Shown here: piece by piece, positions 9,118 through 18,858 of the stretch | Position numbering within the stretch: position 1 is the first letter of the stretch | Layout of the letters: each line of letters starts with the position of its first letter | Assembly: GCA_015655585.1 (NCBI GenBank) | Contig: JAATEV010000068.1 | Span: 1-64,000 of the forward strand | Length of the DNA stretch: 64,000 nt | Origin: Terriglobales bacterium | Lineage (GTDB): Bacteria > Acidobacteriota > Terriglobia > Terriglobales > Acidobacteriaceae | Reading direction: 5' to 3' | Made by a program: the position numbers and the translations under genes | The notes under the pieces: generated by a model | Told to the model about the DNA's origin: nothing | Seen by the model: only the letters and a program-made list of their open reading frames with translations | Database searches by the model: none

Positions 9118-10710
9118 ATGCTGCGAGTGGGTTTGGTTGGCGTGTTTCTGGCGGTAGCGGTGGCGGGGCAGGCGCAGAGTGCGATGGATAAGGATTTGAT
9201 GGAGGTCTCGGTGCCGGGGCTGGAGAAGCTCTACGCGCAGCATAAGTACACGGTGACGCAGGTTACGGAGTGGTATCTGGGGCGGATTGAGCGGTACAAC
9301 TCCGTGTATAAGGCGGTGGAGACTCTGGACCGGAAGGGTGCTCTGGCGGTGGCGGCGGCTGAGGACAAGCAGACGGCGGCGGAGAGGAAAGCTGCGGGGC
9401 CGCTGTGGGGCGTGCCGATTGTGATTAAGGCGAATACAAGCATTGCCGGGCTGGTGACTACGGATGGGTGGAAGGGCTACATCATTCCGGGCAAGGAGTT
9501 GGTAGCTCCGAAGGACGCTACGGTGGTGGCGAGGCTGAAGGCGGCGGGCGCGGTGATTCTGGGGAAGACAAATATGCCGGACTTTGCGGCTAGCGATACG
9601 ACGATGAGCTCGTCGTATGGGCGGACGGGGAATGCTTACGATGTGAGGTACTCGCCGGGTGGGTCTTCGGGCGGGACTTCGATGGCGGTGGCGGGGAATC
9701 TGGCTACGTTTGGGCAGGGGACGGATACGGCGAACTCGGTGAGGCAACCGGCGGGGCTGAGCGCTCTGGTGGGCGTGCTGCCGACGCGCGGGCTGGTGAG
9801 CATTGCGGGGATCGCTCCGCTGGACTGGCTGCTGGATAATACGGGGCCGCTGGCGCGGGACGTGACTACGGCGGCGATGGCTCTGGATGCTATGCGCGGG
9901 GAGGATCCGCTGGACTTTCGGACGAAGGGGAGCGCGGCGGAGGCAGAGAAGGGGTCGTTTACGCGGTATCTGAAGAAGGACGCGCTAAAGGGGAAGCGGT
10001 TCGCGGTGCCGGGGTTCATTCTGCGGGGCAATGAGAAGGACTTTGTGTCGGAGGGGGTGCTGCAACCGGAGACTCGGGAGATGCTGATGAAAGCAATCGA
10101 GCAGATGCGGGCTGCGGGGGCTACGGTGGTGGTGGATGAGTCGGTGTTGCCGATGGATTTTCTTACGGCTACGCACGCGATTGATACGAAGCCCTATAAG
10201 GCCGAGGGGACGGAGGGATTTCTGAAGGAGTTTGGGCCTGCGGCGTATCACTCGACGGCGGAGTATGAGAAGGCTACCGGTGATCCGTTTCCGGGATCGC
10301 TGATTGGGAAGAAGGGTGGGGAGCAAACTCCTCAGAGTGCGATCGAGAGTGATCCGTTGGCGGAGGCTACGTTCTGGGGGCCTCAGAAGAAGGCCCTGGA
10401 GATGTACTACGACGCGATGAAGCGGCTGAAGCTGGATGGGTTTGTGTATCCGGCGGTGCAGCAGCCTAACTATGACGAGACGGCCGCGGGAGCGCAGAAG
10501 GGCGGGCCGCATAGCTCGACGGGATGGGTGAACAAGATCGGGGTTCCGGCGGTGGTGGTGCCGGGTGGGTTCTATGCGAATGGGCTGCCGTTCGGGCTGG
10601 AGATCTCGGGGGCTCGGTGGAAGGACGGCGAGGTGCTGGGGTATGCGTATGCTTATGAGCAGGCTACGCATAATCGGAAGGGGCCGGTGTTGCGGGGTGG
10701 AAGCGAGTAG
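9118..10710 (+). CDS. Secreted amidase (amidase signature family)
   Basis: GGSSGGTSMAVAGNLATFGQGTDTANSVRQPAGLSALVGVLPTRG amidase-signature core; signal peptide MLRVGLVGVFLAVAVAGQAQ. Confidence 0.92.
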   Translation: MLRVGLVGVFLAVAVAGQAQSAMDKDLMEVSVPGLEKLYAQHKYTVTQVTEWYLGRIERYNSVYKAVETLDRKGALAVAAAEDKQTAAERKAAGPLWGVPIVIKANTSIAGLVTTDGWKGYIIPGKELVAPKDATVVARLKAAGAVILGKTNMPDFAASDTTMSSSYGRTGNAYDVRYSPGGSSGGTSMAVAGNLATFGQGTDTANSVRQPAGLSALVGVLPTRGLVSIAGIAPLDWLLDNTGPLARDVTTAAMALDAMRGEDPLDFRTKGSAAEAEKGSFTRYLKKDALKGKRFAVPGFILRGNEKDFVSEGVLQPETREMLMKAIEQMRAAGATVVVDESVLPMDFLTATHAIDTKPYKAEGTEGFLKEFGPAAYHSTAEYEKATGDPFPGSLIGKKGGEQTPQSAIESDPLAEATFWGPQKKALEMYYDAMKRLKLDGFVYPAVQQPNYDETAAGAQKGGPHSSTGWVNKIGVPAVVVPGGFYANGLPFGLEISGARWKDGEVLGYAYAYEQATHNRKGPVLRGGSE

Positions 10711-10770
10711 GGCTTAGGAAAAGCAAGAACAGGCAACGACAAAAGCAACGGCTTATGGGCTTGGGTCAGG

Positions 10771-10844
10771 TATGGGTAGCGAAGCGGATTTCTCCGCTTC
10801 GCTACTCACGATGAAGCTGTGAGTTGCTTCGGCCGAAATGACGG
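10771..10844. repeat. Dispersed intergenic repeat R4 (copy 1)
   Basis: tatgggtagcgaagcggatttctccgcttcgctactcacgatgaagctgtgagttgcttcggccgaaatgacg; related copies at 29322-29390 and 62890-62962. Confidence 0.75.
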
Positions 10845-10873
10845 TGTTTGTGGCGAGGCGAGAGAAAGCGGTT

Positions 10874-10934
10874 CTCGCTTTGCGCGAATGCCCACCTTCG
10901 TCGCGATAAAGCCGCGACGAAGATGGGGCACCCG
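10874..10934. repeat. Dispersed palindromic repeat R3 (copy 1)
   Basis: tcgctttgcgcgaatgcccaccttcgtcgcgataaagccgcgacgaagatggggcaccc; second copy at 12917-12978. Confidence 0.85.
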
Positions 10935-11058
10935 ATCCTGTGGCTGGTGAGGATGGGACTGGCTTCTTCGTCTATCGGTTGAATTGGAGTGCGTTGTTAC
11001 AGAGATTTGAAGAGATGGGCTTCCAGTTTGGTTAGGATGGAAGACGCTAGTCGATTCA

Positions 11059-11760
11059 GTGAACGGCGAAAGACCGGAACTTTGTGGATGTAATTTTGGA
11101 GGAGGGTTTGTGGACGCAACGCTTGAGGAGTTGAAGGCGGGGATTCGCCGGTTTCGAACGCAGGTTTATCCGGACCATGAGGAGACGTATATCCGCGCGG
11201 CGAGCGAGCCGCAGACGCCCCATGCTCTGATTGTTACGTGTGCCGACTCGCGGATCGATATTGAGACGATTACGCAGTCCGTTCCGGGAGAGCTGTTTGT
11301 TACGCGGAATGTGGGAAACCTGGTTCCGGCGTATGGCGAGATGCTGGGAGGCGTGAGCGCGGTGATCGAGTATGCCGTGACGGCGCTGAAGGTGCGGCAT
11401 GTGGCGGTGTGCGGGCATACGGACTGCGGCGCGATGAAGGGTCTGCTGGACCCGGAGGGGCTGAGGAAGATGCCTACGGTGAATACGTGGCTGAGGAACG
11501 CTCATGCGGCGTTGAGCGTGGCGGACTCGCTGGCTGTGGAGGGCGAACCGGCGAGTGCAAGGATGCGGCGGCTGACGGAGGAGAATGTTCTGTTGCAGTT
11601 GCAGCATCTGCGAACGCATCCCTCAGTGGCGGGAGCGATAGCGAGAGAAGAGCTGACGATCTCGGGGTGGGTGTACGACATTGGCAAGGGCGAGGTGAGT
11701 ATCTCGGAGAACGGCGGGAGGTTGTTCGAGGCGGTAAAGGTAGAGGGCGAGGAGGCATGA
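11059..11760 (+). CDS. Beta-class carbonic anhydrase
   Basis: CADSRID...VAVCGHTDCGAMKGL zinc-binding motifs; the start may be the downstream GTG at 11110. Confidence 0.93.
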   Translation: MNGERPELCGCNFGGGFVDATLEELKAGIRRFRTQVYPDHEETYIRAASEPQTPHALIVTCADSRIDIETITQSVPGELFVTRNVGNLVPAYGEMLGGVSAVIEYAVTALKVRHVAVCGHTDCGAMKGLLDPEGLRKMPTVNTWLRNAHAALSVADSLAVEGEPASARMRRLTEENVLLQLQHLRTHPSVAGAIAREELTISGWVYDIGKGEVSISENGGRLFEAVKVEGEEA

Positions 11761-12665
11761 TCCTGCCGCGTGGGCCGCGACTGGTGCCGATGCTGCGGTA
11801 TGTGGGAAGGCCGCTGCTGGCGCTGTTTGCGTATGATCTCGCGGTGGGCGCGGCTTACAAGGTTCTGGGCTGGGAGTGGGTGGCGATGCCGCATATTCCG
11901 CTGTCCCTGTTCGGGTCGGCGATTGGCATTGTGGTGGCGTTCCGAAACCAGTCGTCGTATGCGCGGTGGTGGGAGGCGCGGACGCTTTGGGGCGGGATCA
12001 TCAATAATTCGCGGAGCATGGCCCGGCAGGTGACTACGGCCATGCGAACCGTGAAGGACGCCGCGGAGATGCGGGAGATGCAGCGGCGGATGGTGTATTT
12101 GTTGATTGCGTATGCGAAGGCTTTGCGGCAGCATCTGCGAGGGCTGGAGCCGTGGGAGGAGATGGAGCCGCTGATGGGGCGGGAGGAGATCGAGGCTCTG
12201 CGGGGGGAGCAGAATGTTCCGCTGGCGATTCTACTGAGGACGAGCGGGATGCTGAGGGAGTGCCAGGCGCGGGAGTGGATCGATATGGCGCAGTGGCAGG
12301 CGATGGATGGAAATCTGGACGGCCTGATCGATGCACAGGGCGGTGCAGAACGCATGAAGAACACGCCGATGCCGAAGCAGTACGATTATTATCCGCAGTT
12401 GTTCGTGTATATCTACTGTGCGATGCTGCCGCTGGGCCTGGTGGCGAATATGGGGTGGTTTACGCCGCTGGGATCGACGCTGGTGGGATTTATTTTTCTG
12501 GCGCTGGATAAGATCGGGCGCGATCTGGAAGACCCATTTGAGAATACGATTCACGATGTTCCGCTTACGGCGATTACTACGGGGATTGAGATAAATCTGC
12601 GGCAGATGCTGGGGGAGACGGAGATGCCGGAGGCGGTAGTTCCGGTGAAGGGTGTGCTTTGGTAG
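11757..12665 (+). CDS. Bestrophin-family membrane protein
   Basis: ATGA overlap with carbonic anhydrase; IVVAFRNQSSYARWWEARTLWGGIINNSRSMARQ and DLEDPFENTIHDVPLTAI are bestrophin hallmarks. Confidence 0.88.
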   Translation: MILPRGPRLVPMLRYVGRPLLALFAYDLAVGAAYKVLGWEWVAMPHIPLSLFGSAIGIVVAFRNQSSYARWWEARTLWGGIINNSRSMARQVTTAMRTVKDAAEMREMQRRMVYLLIAYAKALRQHLRGLEPWEEMEPLMGREEIEALRGEQNVPLAILLRTSGMLRECQAREWIDMAQWQAMDGNLDGLIDAQGGAERMKNTPMPKQYDYYPQLFVYIYCAMLPLGLVANMGWFTPLGSTLVGFIFLALDKIGRDLEDPFENTIHDVPLTAITTGIEINLRQMLGETEMPEAVVPVKGVLW

Positions 12666-12714
12666 GGCTTCGGGGTTAGGAAAGACAAAAAGCAAAGGCG
12701 ATGAATCAGTCGCT

Positions 12715-12815
12715 TCGCCCTTCGGGCTTCGCTCCGGCCTTCGGCAGAGCGGTGTTGCCGCTTCGCGGCGGAGCGAGACCCAAGGCTGAAGCCTTGGGGT
12801 ACCTAGAAGCAACGA
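12715..12815. repeat. Composite dispersed repeat (R2 module plus R1-like half)
   Basis: cagtcgcttcgcccttcgggcttcgctccggccttcggcagagcggtg...gagacccaaggctgaagccttggggtacctagaagcaac; R2 recurs at 40562-40630 and 62497-62545. Confidence 0.75.
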
Positions 12816-12916
12816 CAACAACTGCAACGGCAACGGCAACGGCTTATGGGCTGGGGTTAGGCATGGGTTGAAAAGCGGAGAAATGACAAAATTCGTGGTT
12901 GAGCAAGAAAAAGTGG

Positions 12917-12978
12917 CTCGCGCTTTGCGCGAATGCCCATCTTCGTCGCGATAAAGCCGCGACGAAGATGGGCACCCG
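12917..12978. repeat. Dispersed palindromic repeat R3 (copy 2)
   Basis: GCCCATCTTCGTCGCG-ataaagc-CGCGACGAAGATGGGC, a 16-bp perfect stem. Confidence 0.85.
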
Positions 12979-13030
12979 GTTTATGAGCTGGTTATAAAGG
13001 TGGAAACAGCAACCTATTGAAATTTTGTGG

Positions 13031-13915
13031 CTAGAGCCATTTGAGTTTGCGGAAGATGTAGACCATGAAGATGATGGCTATGAGTGTGATGAGGCCTACC
13101 CACTCGGCTCCATAGGGGGAGTCCGTGAATGGGAGGCCCTTGATGTTCATGCCGTAGATGCCGGAGATGGCCACTACGGGAAGCGCCGCGGTGCCGAGGA
13201 CGCTCAGGACCTTCATGATCTCGTTGGTGCGGTTGGCTACCGAGGTGAGGTAGATGTCGAGCGTGTTGTTGAGCAGGTCGCGCTGGGTTTCCACCGCGTC
13301 GAGGAGGCGGACGATGTGGTCGTAGGTGTCGCGGATGTAGGGCTGGTGCTCGGGGTCGACCAGAGTGTTGGGGTCACGCTGGAGGTGGAGCGCGGCATCA
13401 CGGGTGTTGACGAGGACGCGGCGTAGATCGATGAGGTCGCGCTTGATGGAGAAGACGGCCTGGAGAATCGCGGGGTCGGGGCGGTCTACTACCTCGTCTT
13501 CGAGAGCGTCGATGCGCTCGTCGAAGTGGTCGATGGCGGGGAAGTAGAGATCAACGATGGTGTCGAGGATGAGGTAGACGAGGTGGGAGGGGTTGTCGTC
13601 GTCGCCGTCGCGGCGGGCGCGGGAGAGCGCCTGCTGGGTGGCGGGGCAGGTGGGGTCGGAGACGGTGATGAGGAAGTCTTTGCCGAAGAAGAGATCGATG
13701 GGCGTGAAGACAGGGTTCTGATCGGCGGGGTTATCGGGGTCCTGGACGAGGCGGACGGGCTTGAGGACAGCGAAGGTGTAGTTGCGCTCGGTGTCGACCT
13801 TGACGGTCTCGTCTTTGCTGCGGGCATCTTCGATGTGGAGCGGATGGAGATGGAACCGCTTGGCCAGCTCGTCGAGCTTGTTGTCGTTGGCGTTATCGAG
13901 TTCGTACCAGGGCAC
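13031..13915 (-). CDS. corA: CorA-family magnesium/cobalt transporter
   Basis: C-terminal YGMN motif (ISGIYGMNIKGLP) with two terminal TM segments. Confidence 0.93.
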   Translation of the reverse strand: MPWYELDNANDNKLDELAKRFHLHPLHIEDARSKDETVKVDTERNYTFAVLKPVRLVQDPDNPADQNPVFTPIDLFFGKDFLITVSDPTCPATQQALSRARRDGDDDNPSHLVYLILDTIVDLYFPAIDHFDERIDALEDEVVDRPDPAILQAVFSIKRDLIDLRRVLVNTRDAALHLQRDPNTLVDPEHQPYIRDTYDHIVRLLDAVETQRDLLNNTLDIYLTSVANRTNEIMKVLSVLGTAALPVVAISGIYGMNIKGLPFTDSPYGAEWVGLITLIAIIFMVYIFRKLKWL

Positions 13916-14007
13916 AGGTGCTCCTTCGTCGCTTGTTTGCAGTCGTTTTCAATCGTACTGCGAGAGGACGGCCTGAACCAGAAGCAGTGCGCCGGATTGA
14001 CGGGGGA

Positions 14008-14754
14008 TTAACCTTTTCCGTCTTCGATGTGGGTGAGCTCGCCGTCGCGCATGTGGAGGATGCGGTCGGCGATCCGGGCGGCCTCGGGGTTGTGGGTAAT
14101 CATGAGGACGGTCTGGTTGAGCTCGCGGCTGGACTGGCGAAGCATGTGGAGGACGGCGTCGGAGTTTTTGGTGTCGAGGTTGCCGGTGGGCTCGTCGGCG
14201 AGGATGATGGCGGGGCGATTGATGAGGGCGCGGGCGATGGCTACGCGCTGCTGCTCGCCGCCGGAGAGCTCGTTGGGACGATGATGGAGGCGTCCTTCGA
14301 TGCCTAATAGCTGGGTGAGGTGCTTGAGAAGAGGGCGGTCGAGCTCGGCCTTGTGAGGGGCGCCGAGGTTGGCTATGTCGTGGGCGATCTCAATGTTGCC
14401 CATAGCGGAGAGCGTGGGGAGGAGATTGAAGCGCTGGAAGACGAAGCCGATGCGGGAGCGGCGCATTTTGGTGCGCTCGGCGTCGGTGAGGGAGGCAAAG
14501 TCTACGCCGTCGATGAGGATAGAGCCGGAGGTCGCGCTGGTGAGGCCACCTAAGATATAGAAGAGCGTGGATTTTCCGGAGCCGGAGGGGCCGACGATGG
14601 AGACGAACTCGCCGGGAGCAACGGAGAAGCTGACTTTGCGGAGGGCGGGAACCTCAAGCTTTCCGGAGCGATAGGTTTTGCCGAGATCCTGGGCGAGAAT
14701 GATGGGAGGAGTCTGCCCGGAGGCTGGTTGCGAGGTCGAGTGAGTGGATTCCAT
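14008..14754 (-). CDS. ABC transporter ATP-binding protein (LolD/MacB-type)
   Basis: [35 protein letters not shown]; start at MESTHSTSQ. Confidence 0.93.
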   Translation of the reverse strand: MESTHSTSQPASGQTPPIILAQDLGKTYRSGKLEVPALRKVSFSVAPGEFVSIVGPSGSGKSTLFYILGGLTSATSGSILIDGVDFASLTDAERTKMRRSRIGFVFQRFNLLPTLSAMGNIEIAHDIANLGAPHKAELDRPLLKHLTQLLGIEGRLHHRPNELSGGEQQRVAIARALINRPAIILADEPTGNLDTKNSDAVLHMLRQSSRELNQTVLMITHNPEAARIADRILHMRDGELTHIEDGKG

Positions 14755-14786
14755 GCGTTGTTTGAAGTTTACGTGAATGAGGTGGA

Positions 14787-15422
14787 ATGTATCCGCTGAA
14801 GTTGTTGATGTGGGCTGTGCTGGGATGGTCGGCGCTGGGAGTGATGGGGGTCTCGGTGTCGCTGGCGCGAGGCGAACGGAGGAAGGCTGTGCATGGTCTG
14901 GCATGGCTGGCGGGAGTGTGGGTGGTTTACCTGGGCGTGCTGGCCGGGGTTTCGCTGATGCAGCCGCAGCGGGTTCTGGCTGTGGGCGAAGAGCAGTGCT
15001 TCGATGCGATGTGCTTTACGGTGACGGGAGCGAAGACCGTTCCCGGGTTTCAGATGCAAGGCTTTCAGTTGCGGGATGGGAGCAGGCTGGTGGCGGTATC
15101 GGTTCGGGTAAGGAACCGGGGGCGCGATGGAGCTGCGAGCGATGAGCGCGTCAGCGCGTACCTGGTGGATGCACAGGGAAGGCGATGGAAGCAGTTGCAG
15201 GGCGTTGGCGGGGCGGGCCTGCGGGCACGAATGGCGGCCGGGGAGTCGATGATGAGCGAACCTGTATTTAAGACGGCGGAGGACGCTCGCGGGCTAGGCG
15301 TGGTGTTGACGCAAGGGCGGTGGCAGACCGGAACGCTGGTGATTGGAGACTCGGACAGTCTCCTACATCGGAAGACGGTGGTGAGGCTCAATGACGAAAT
15401 GATGAATGAGGTTGATAAGTAA
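14787..15422 (+). CDS. Membrane-anchored hypothetical protein (DUF4352-like fold suspected)
   Basis: Two N-terminal TM segments, then a beta-rich soluble domain ([34 protein letters not shown]). Confidence 0.5.
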   Translation: MYPLKLLMWAVLGWSALGVMGVSVSLARGERRKAVHGLAWLAGVWVVYLGVLAGVSLMQPQRVLAVGEEQCFDAMCFTVTGAKTVPGFQMQGFQLRDGSRLVAVSVRVRNRGRDGAASDERVSAYLVDAQGRRWKQLQGVGGAGLRARMAAGESMMSEPVFKTAEDARGLGVVLTQGRWQTGTLVIGDSDSLLHRKTVVRLNDEMMNEVDK

Positions 15423-15986
15423 TACTTATCGGTTCATTTGCCGCATGGCATACAGGACTCGGAGAGAGTCGCCCTTTCGGACTGAATAAACATTCATTTT
15501 CTGATGATGTCTGCTGAAGTGATGTTGTTTTCCCTCATCTCATGCAAAAAGGTGCATGGAGCACTGGGCGGGACTTGCAAACACCCCAGTAATTGCGGAG
15601 GTGGTCGTTGGTACGGCGATTGCTGAGATTACCGCGTCGGAGGTTGCGACCTCTGAATGGGCTCATAAAGCTACCCTGCTGTGCGCTGGATGACCAGTCA
15701 GGTAGTGATGATAGTAACTGAGCAAAAAGGGCTTCTCGAACGACTTGTATTGTGTCGCGATCGAGTGGTGGGCCGACCTATCTGTCGCATGTAGGAATTC
15801 GCATCCTGTCTAAAAATTGAAGCGCTTCACTGCAATGAAGCCCTCGCGCATGTGTATGCGTGCCTTGTCGCGCGCCAACGTGGTTGGCGAGCGGGAGACG
15901 CGCGTGAGTGTCCGGTATGCCGTTCCATGATGAACGGCGTAAACGGTCGTGCTGTGCCAACAAAAGTTGCATGGAATGGAGACATC

Positions 15987-17666
15987 ATGAACAAGATCGT
16001 ATGCACTCTCGTTACGGCCTCGGTTCTCGCAGGCGGTTCGGCCTTTGCCCAGAGTAACCATGGCAAGAAGCTCCTTGATAACCAGATGGGAAATGTTACG
16101 GCCGGACAGACCTCTTCCGTAGATGCGGGCGGGTCGATTGCAGCGAACAATTCCACGGTGAACACGAATGCCACAGGCTCGGTGAGCCTGAGCGGCAGCG
16201 CACTGGAAGGCGCGGCCGGCGTGAACATTGTGAGCTCGTCCGATGCCCTGGTCGCCAATGGCGTGAACGTGTATGACAGCAGTCTGACGACGGACGGCGG
16301 TTCCGGCAACGCGGGCACCGACGTGAACCAGGTCAACACGATCAACCAGTCGGCTGCCTCGACGGCCACTCTCGACAAGTATTCGCGTGGTGCGAACAGC
16401 CAGCTCTCGGTGAACTCGGCCTCCAATGTAACCAAGTCGGACAACTATTCTTCGAGCCTTAATGGATCGCTGAATACGAGCACGACGAACGACAAATCCT
16501 ACAGCAATGACAAGGCGAACAACTACAGCACCTCAAACACCAACACGAACTCGAAGAACGCCGCGGCACAGCAGAGCGCGAGCAAGAGCGCCTCGGCTTC
16601 GCTGACGACGGGCACGACGGTGTATGACCAGAAGTCGGCCTCCAGCTCGAACTCGGCTGCGCAGAATGCCTCTCTGGACACGAGCGCGGCGAAGTCTGCG
16701 AGCTCGACGAACAGCCTGGCCACGGCGGACAACAAGAGCAACAGCTCTAACTACAGCCAGAATGCTTCGAGCGGCACCACGAACGATGCTTCGCTGACCG
16801 GCAACGGGACGCTGAGCACTTCGGGGGCGACGCAGTCGAACTCGGCGAGCAACTACAGCAAGTCGGGCGCGGCGCAGGAGGGTTCGTCGGGCTACTGGCA
16901 GGGCCAGGGCGCGACGAAGAACAATGGCGTCTCGCAGAACGCGGCGGCGAACAAGTCCGCCTCGGGCGCGACGAGCAGCGGTTCGGCGGCGAATGCGTCG
17001 CTGGATGCCAGCCTCTCGGTGAATGCGAGCGACAACTACGCGACGGGCAAGAGCTCGGGCAAGGCTGCCAGCACCGCGAGCACTTCGGGCAAGAGCCTGA
17101 ATGCGAGCTCGGCTGACAACTATGGCTCGAACGCGAGCCTCTCCGCCAGCGAAGCGAGCCAGAAGGCTTCGGCGAATAACTACGATTCGTCGAAGGGCGG
17201 CTCCACCTCCCTTGCGGCCACGACTGACAAGGCTTCGCAGGAGGCCTCCGGCTGGAACACGGCGAGCAGCAACAGCTCAAGCTCGTCGAAGACCACGTCG
17301 AACACGAGCAACGTTGCTTCTTCGAGCGACTATGCGACGAGCACGGTTGCAAGCCTTTCAACGAGCAAGTCCGACCAGAGCTCCAGCACCTCGGTGCAGA
17401 GCCTTGCTGTAACGGACAACATCCAGGGCGCGGTGAAGATCGGCTCGGCGACGGCGACCAATATCGCTGTTGACGGTTCGACCGTGAACTCGACCACGAA
17501 CTACGCGGTCGCTCTGGCTGACTCGGCCGAGGCGAATGCGAAGGCCCTGAACATCGTCAACGCTGCCGGCGGGATGGTCTCGAACGGCCTGAACATCGCG
17601 CACAGCGCAAACATGAGCGCGATCCCGACCCTGAACCAGGTCAACAGCATTACGCAGGTTCGCTAG
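15987..17666 (+). CDS. Low-complexity Ser/Ala/Asn/Thr-rich secreted protein; candidate Fap-like amyloid fibre subunit
   Basis: Signal peptide MNKIVCTLVTASVLAGGSAFAQ, then LLDNQMGNVTAG; matching ~70-aa segments at N and C termini flank a ~350-aa low-complexity linker with recurring NY/DNY. Confidence 0.7.
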   Translation: MNKIVCTLVTASVLAGGSAFAQSNHGKKLLDNQMGNVTAGQTSSVDAGGSIAANNSTVNTNATGSVSLSGSALEGAAGVNIVSSSDALVANGVNVYDSSLTTDGGSGNAGTDVNQVNTINQSAASTATLDKYSRGANSQLSVNSASNVTKSDNYSSSLNGSLNTSTTNDKSYSNDKANNYSTSNTNTNSKNAAAQQSASKSASASLTTGTTVYDQKSASSSNSAAQNASLDTSAAKSASSTNSLATADNKSNSSNYSQNASSGTTNDASLTGNGTLSTSGATQSNSASNYSKSGAAQEGSSGYWQGQGATKNNGVSQNAAANKSASGATSSGSAANASLDASLSVNASDNYATGKSSGKAASTASTSGKSLNASSADNYGSNASLSASEASQKASANNYDSSKGGSTSLAATTDKASQEASGWNTASSNSSSSSKTTSNTSNVASSSDYATSTVASLSTSKSDQSSSTSVQSLAVTDNIQGAVKIGSATATNIAVDGSTVNSTTNYAVALADSAEANAKALNIVNAAGGMVSNGLNIAHSANMSAIPTLNQVNSITQVR

Positions 17667-17742
17667 AAGAAGACGCGGAACGGAGCCTGTCATGAACAGG
17701 CAGGCTCCGGGCTGTGCCTCTGAGCAGTTCCAAGGAGGATGT

Positions 17743-18150
17743 ATGAGTCGTCTTTTAGTGATTGCGAGTCTTGCCCTGCTTCCTTTGGCAGGCATGGCAC
17801 AGAATGCCGCTCCGCACAGGGCGCAACCGTTGAGCGACGCAGCCATGGACAAAGTGACTGCGGCGGGCGTTACAGCGGGCGTTTCGGACGGAGTGGTGAA
17901 GTTTGCGGGCTCGGCTGCAACCCCGAACGGGCTTGTAACCGGAGCAGGTACGCTTCAGGTGCTTACTGGACCGATCACAGGAAACAACACGAGCACGCTC
18001 TCGCTTAGCGGCGGAGCGCAGCAGAACCTGAGCTCGCTTGTAAACGTCAATGCCGTGAACTCCAACATCAATGTTCTGCTGAATCTGAACGTCAATATCA
18101 ACTCGACGGTCGGAACGCTGACGCAGACCAACCTGACGGGAAGGCACTAA
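17743..18150 (+). CDS. Small secreted repeat protein; candidate minor or nucleator subunit of Fap-like system
   Basis: RBS aaggagg; MSRLLVIASLALLPLAGMAQ signal peptide, LSDAAMDKVTAAG motif, Asn/Val-rich LVNVNAVNSNINVLLNLNVNINSTVGTLTQTN. Confidence 0.65.
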   Translation: MSRLLVIASLALLPLAGMAQNAAPHRAQPLSDAAMDKVTAAGVTAGVSDGVVKFAGSAATPNGLVTGAGTLQVLTGPITGNNTSTLSLSGGAQQNLSSLVNVNAVNSNINVLLNLNVNINSTVGTLTQTNLTGRH

Positions 18151-18152
18151 TC

Positions 18153-18836
18153 ATGAACTGCCTTCGGTCGGTGCTTGCCGCGACTTTGGTGGCTAGCACT
18201 GTTCTCTTCCCTGCCTTCGCACGCGCCCAGAATCCGAAAGGGCGGGCGGAGGCGGAGGGGAGCAAGCACATCAAGACGATGAAAGAGATCCGTTCCGAGG
18301 GGGTGACGCGGCAGCGCTGGGACATGAGCTGCGGCGCGGCGGCGTTGAGCACGCTGCTGACCTACGACTTCAAGGACAACACACCGGAGACGGCCATCGT
18401 GGTGTGGCTGCTGCACCGCCTCGATGGGCAGAAGGTGCGCGATCGGGGAGGGTTTTCGCTGCTGGACCTGAAGCACTTTGCCGAGGCGCGCGGATATACG
18501 GCGGAGGGCTTCAGCGGAATGACGATTCAGGACCTCGCGGTGGAGAAGACGTCGGTGATTACACCGATCCGGCTAAAAGGATTCGACCACTTTGTGGTGG
18601 TGAGGGCGCTGGTGAATGGCCGCGTCTTTCTTGCCGATCCTGGGTTCGGCAACCTGACGATGAAGATCGACAAGTTCGAAAAGCTGTGGAAGGACGGCAT
18701 CGTGTTTGTGGTGCATCCGCCGAGCGAACAGATGATTACGGGAAAGAATCTTTCGATTGCGTCGCGGCTGGTGCCGGATGAGACGGTGATCGAACGCGGA
18801 ATCGGAGCTACGGCTCCAGCGAATTGGCTTTATTGA
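18153..18836 (+). CDS. Secreted C39-family-like cysteine peptidase (FapD-like)
   Basis: RQRWDMSCGAAALSTLL (Q and catalytic Cys), GFDHFVVVRAL (His), FLADPGFGN (Asp); N-terminal signal peptide. Confidence 0.85.
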   Translation: MNCLRSVLAATLVASTVLFPAFARAQNPKGRAEAEGSKHIKTMKEIRSEGVTRQRWDMSCGAAALSTLLTYDFKDNTPETAIVVWLLHRLDGQKVRDRGGFSLLDLKHFAEARGYTAEGFSGMTIQDLAVEKTSVITPIRLKGFDHFVVVRALVNGRVFLADPGFGNLTMKIDKFEKLWKDGIVFVVHPPSEQMITGKNLSIASRLVPDETVIERGIGATAPANWLY

Positions 18837-18858
18837 TGGAAAGGCGGGTTTACCCTCG

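Noticed and set aside
15430-15980. Possible riboswitch upstream of the Fap-like cassette (gaggttgcgacctc hairpin and others)
   Set aside because: No match to c-di-GMP or other riboswitch core motifs that I could recognise; local hairpins alone are insufficient.
16747-17361. 204-aa Ser/Cys/Arg-rich minus-strand ORF inside the low-complexity fibre gene
   Set aside because: Arises from reverse reading of repetitive Ser/Ala/Asn codons; no start context or domain.
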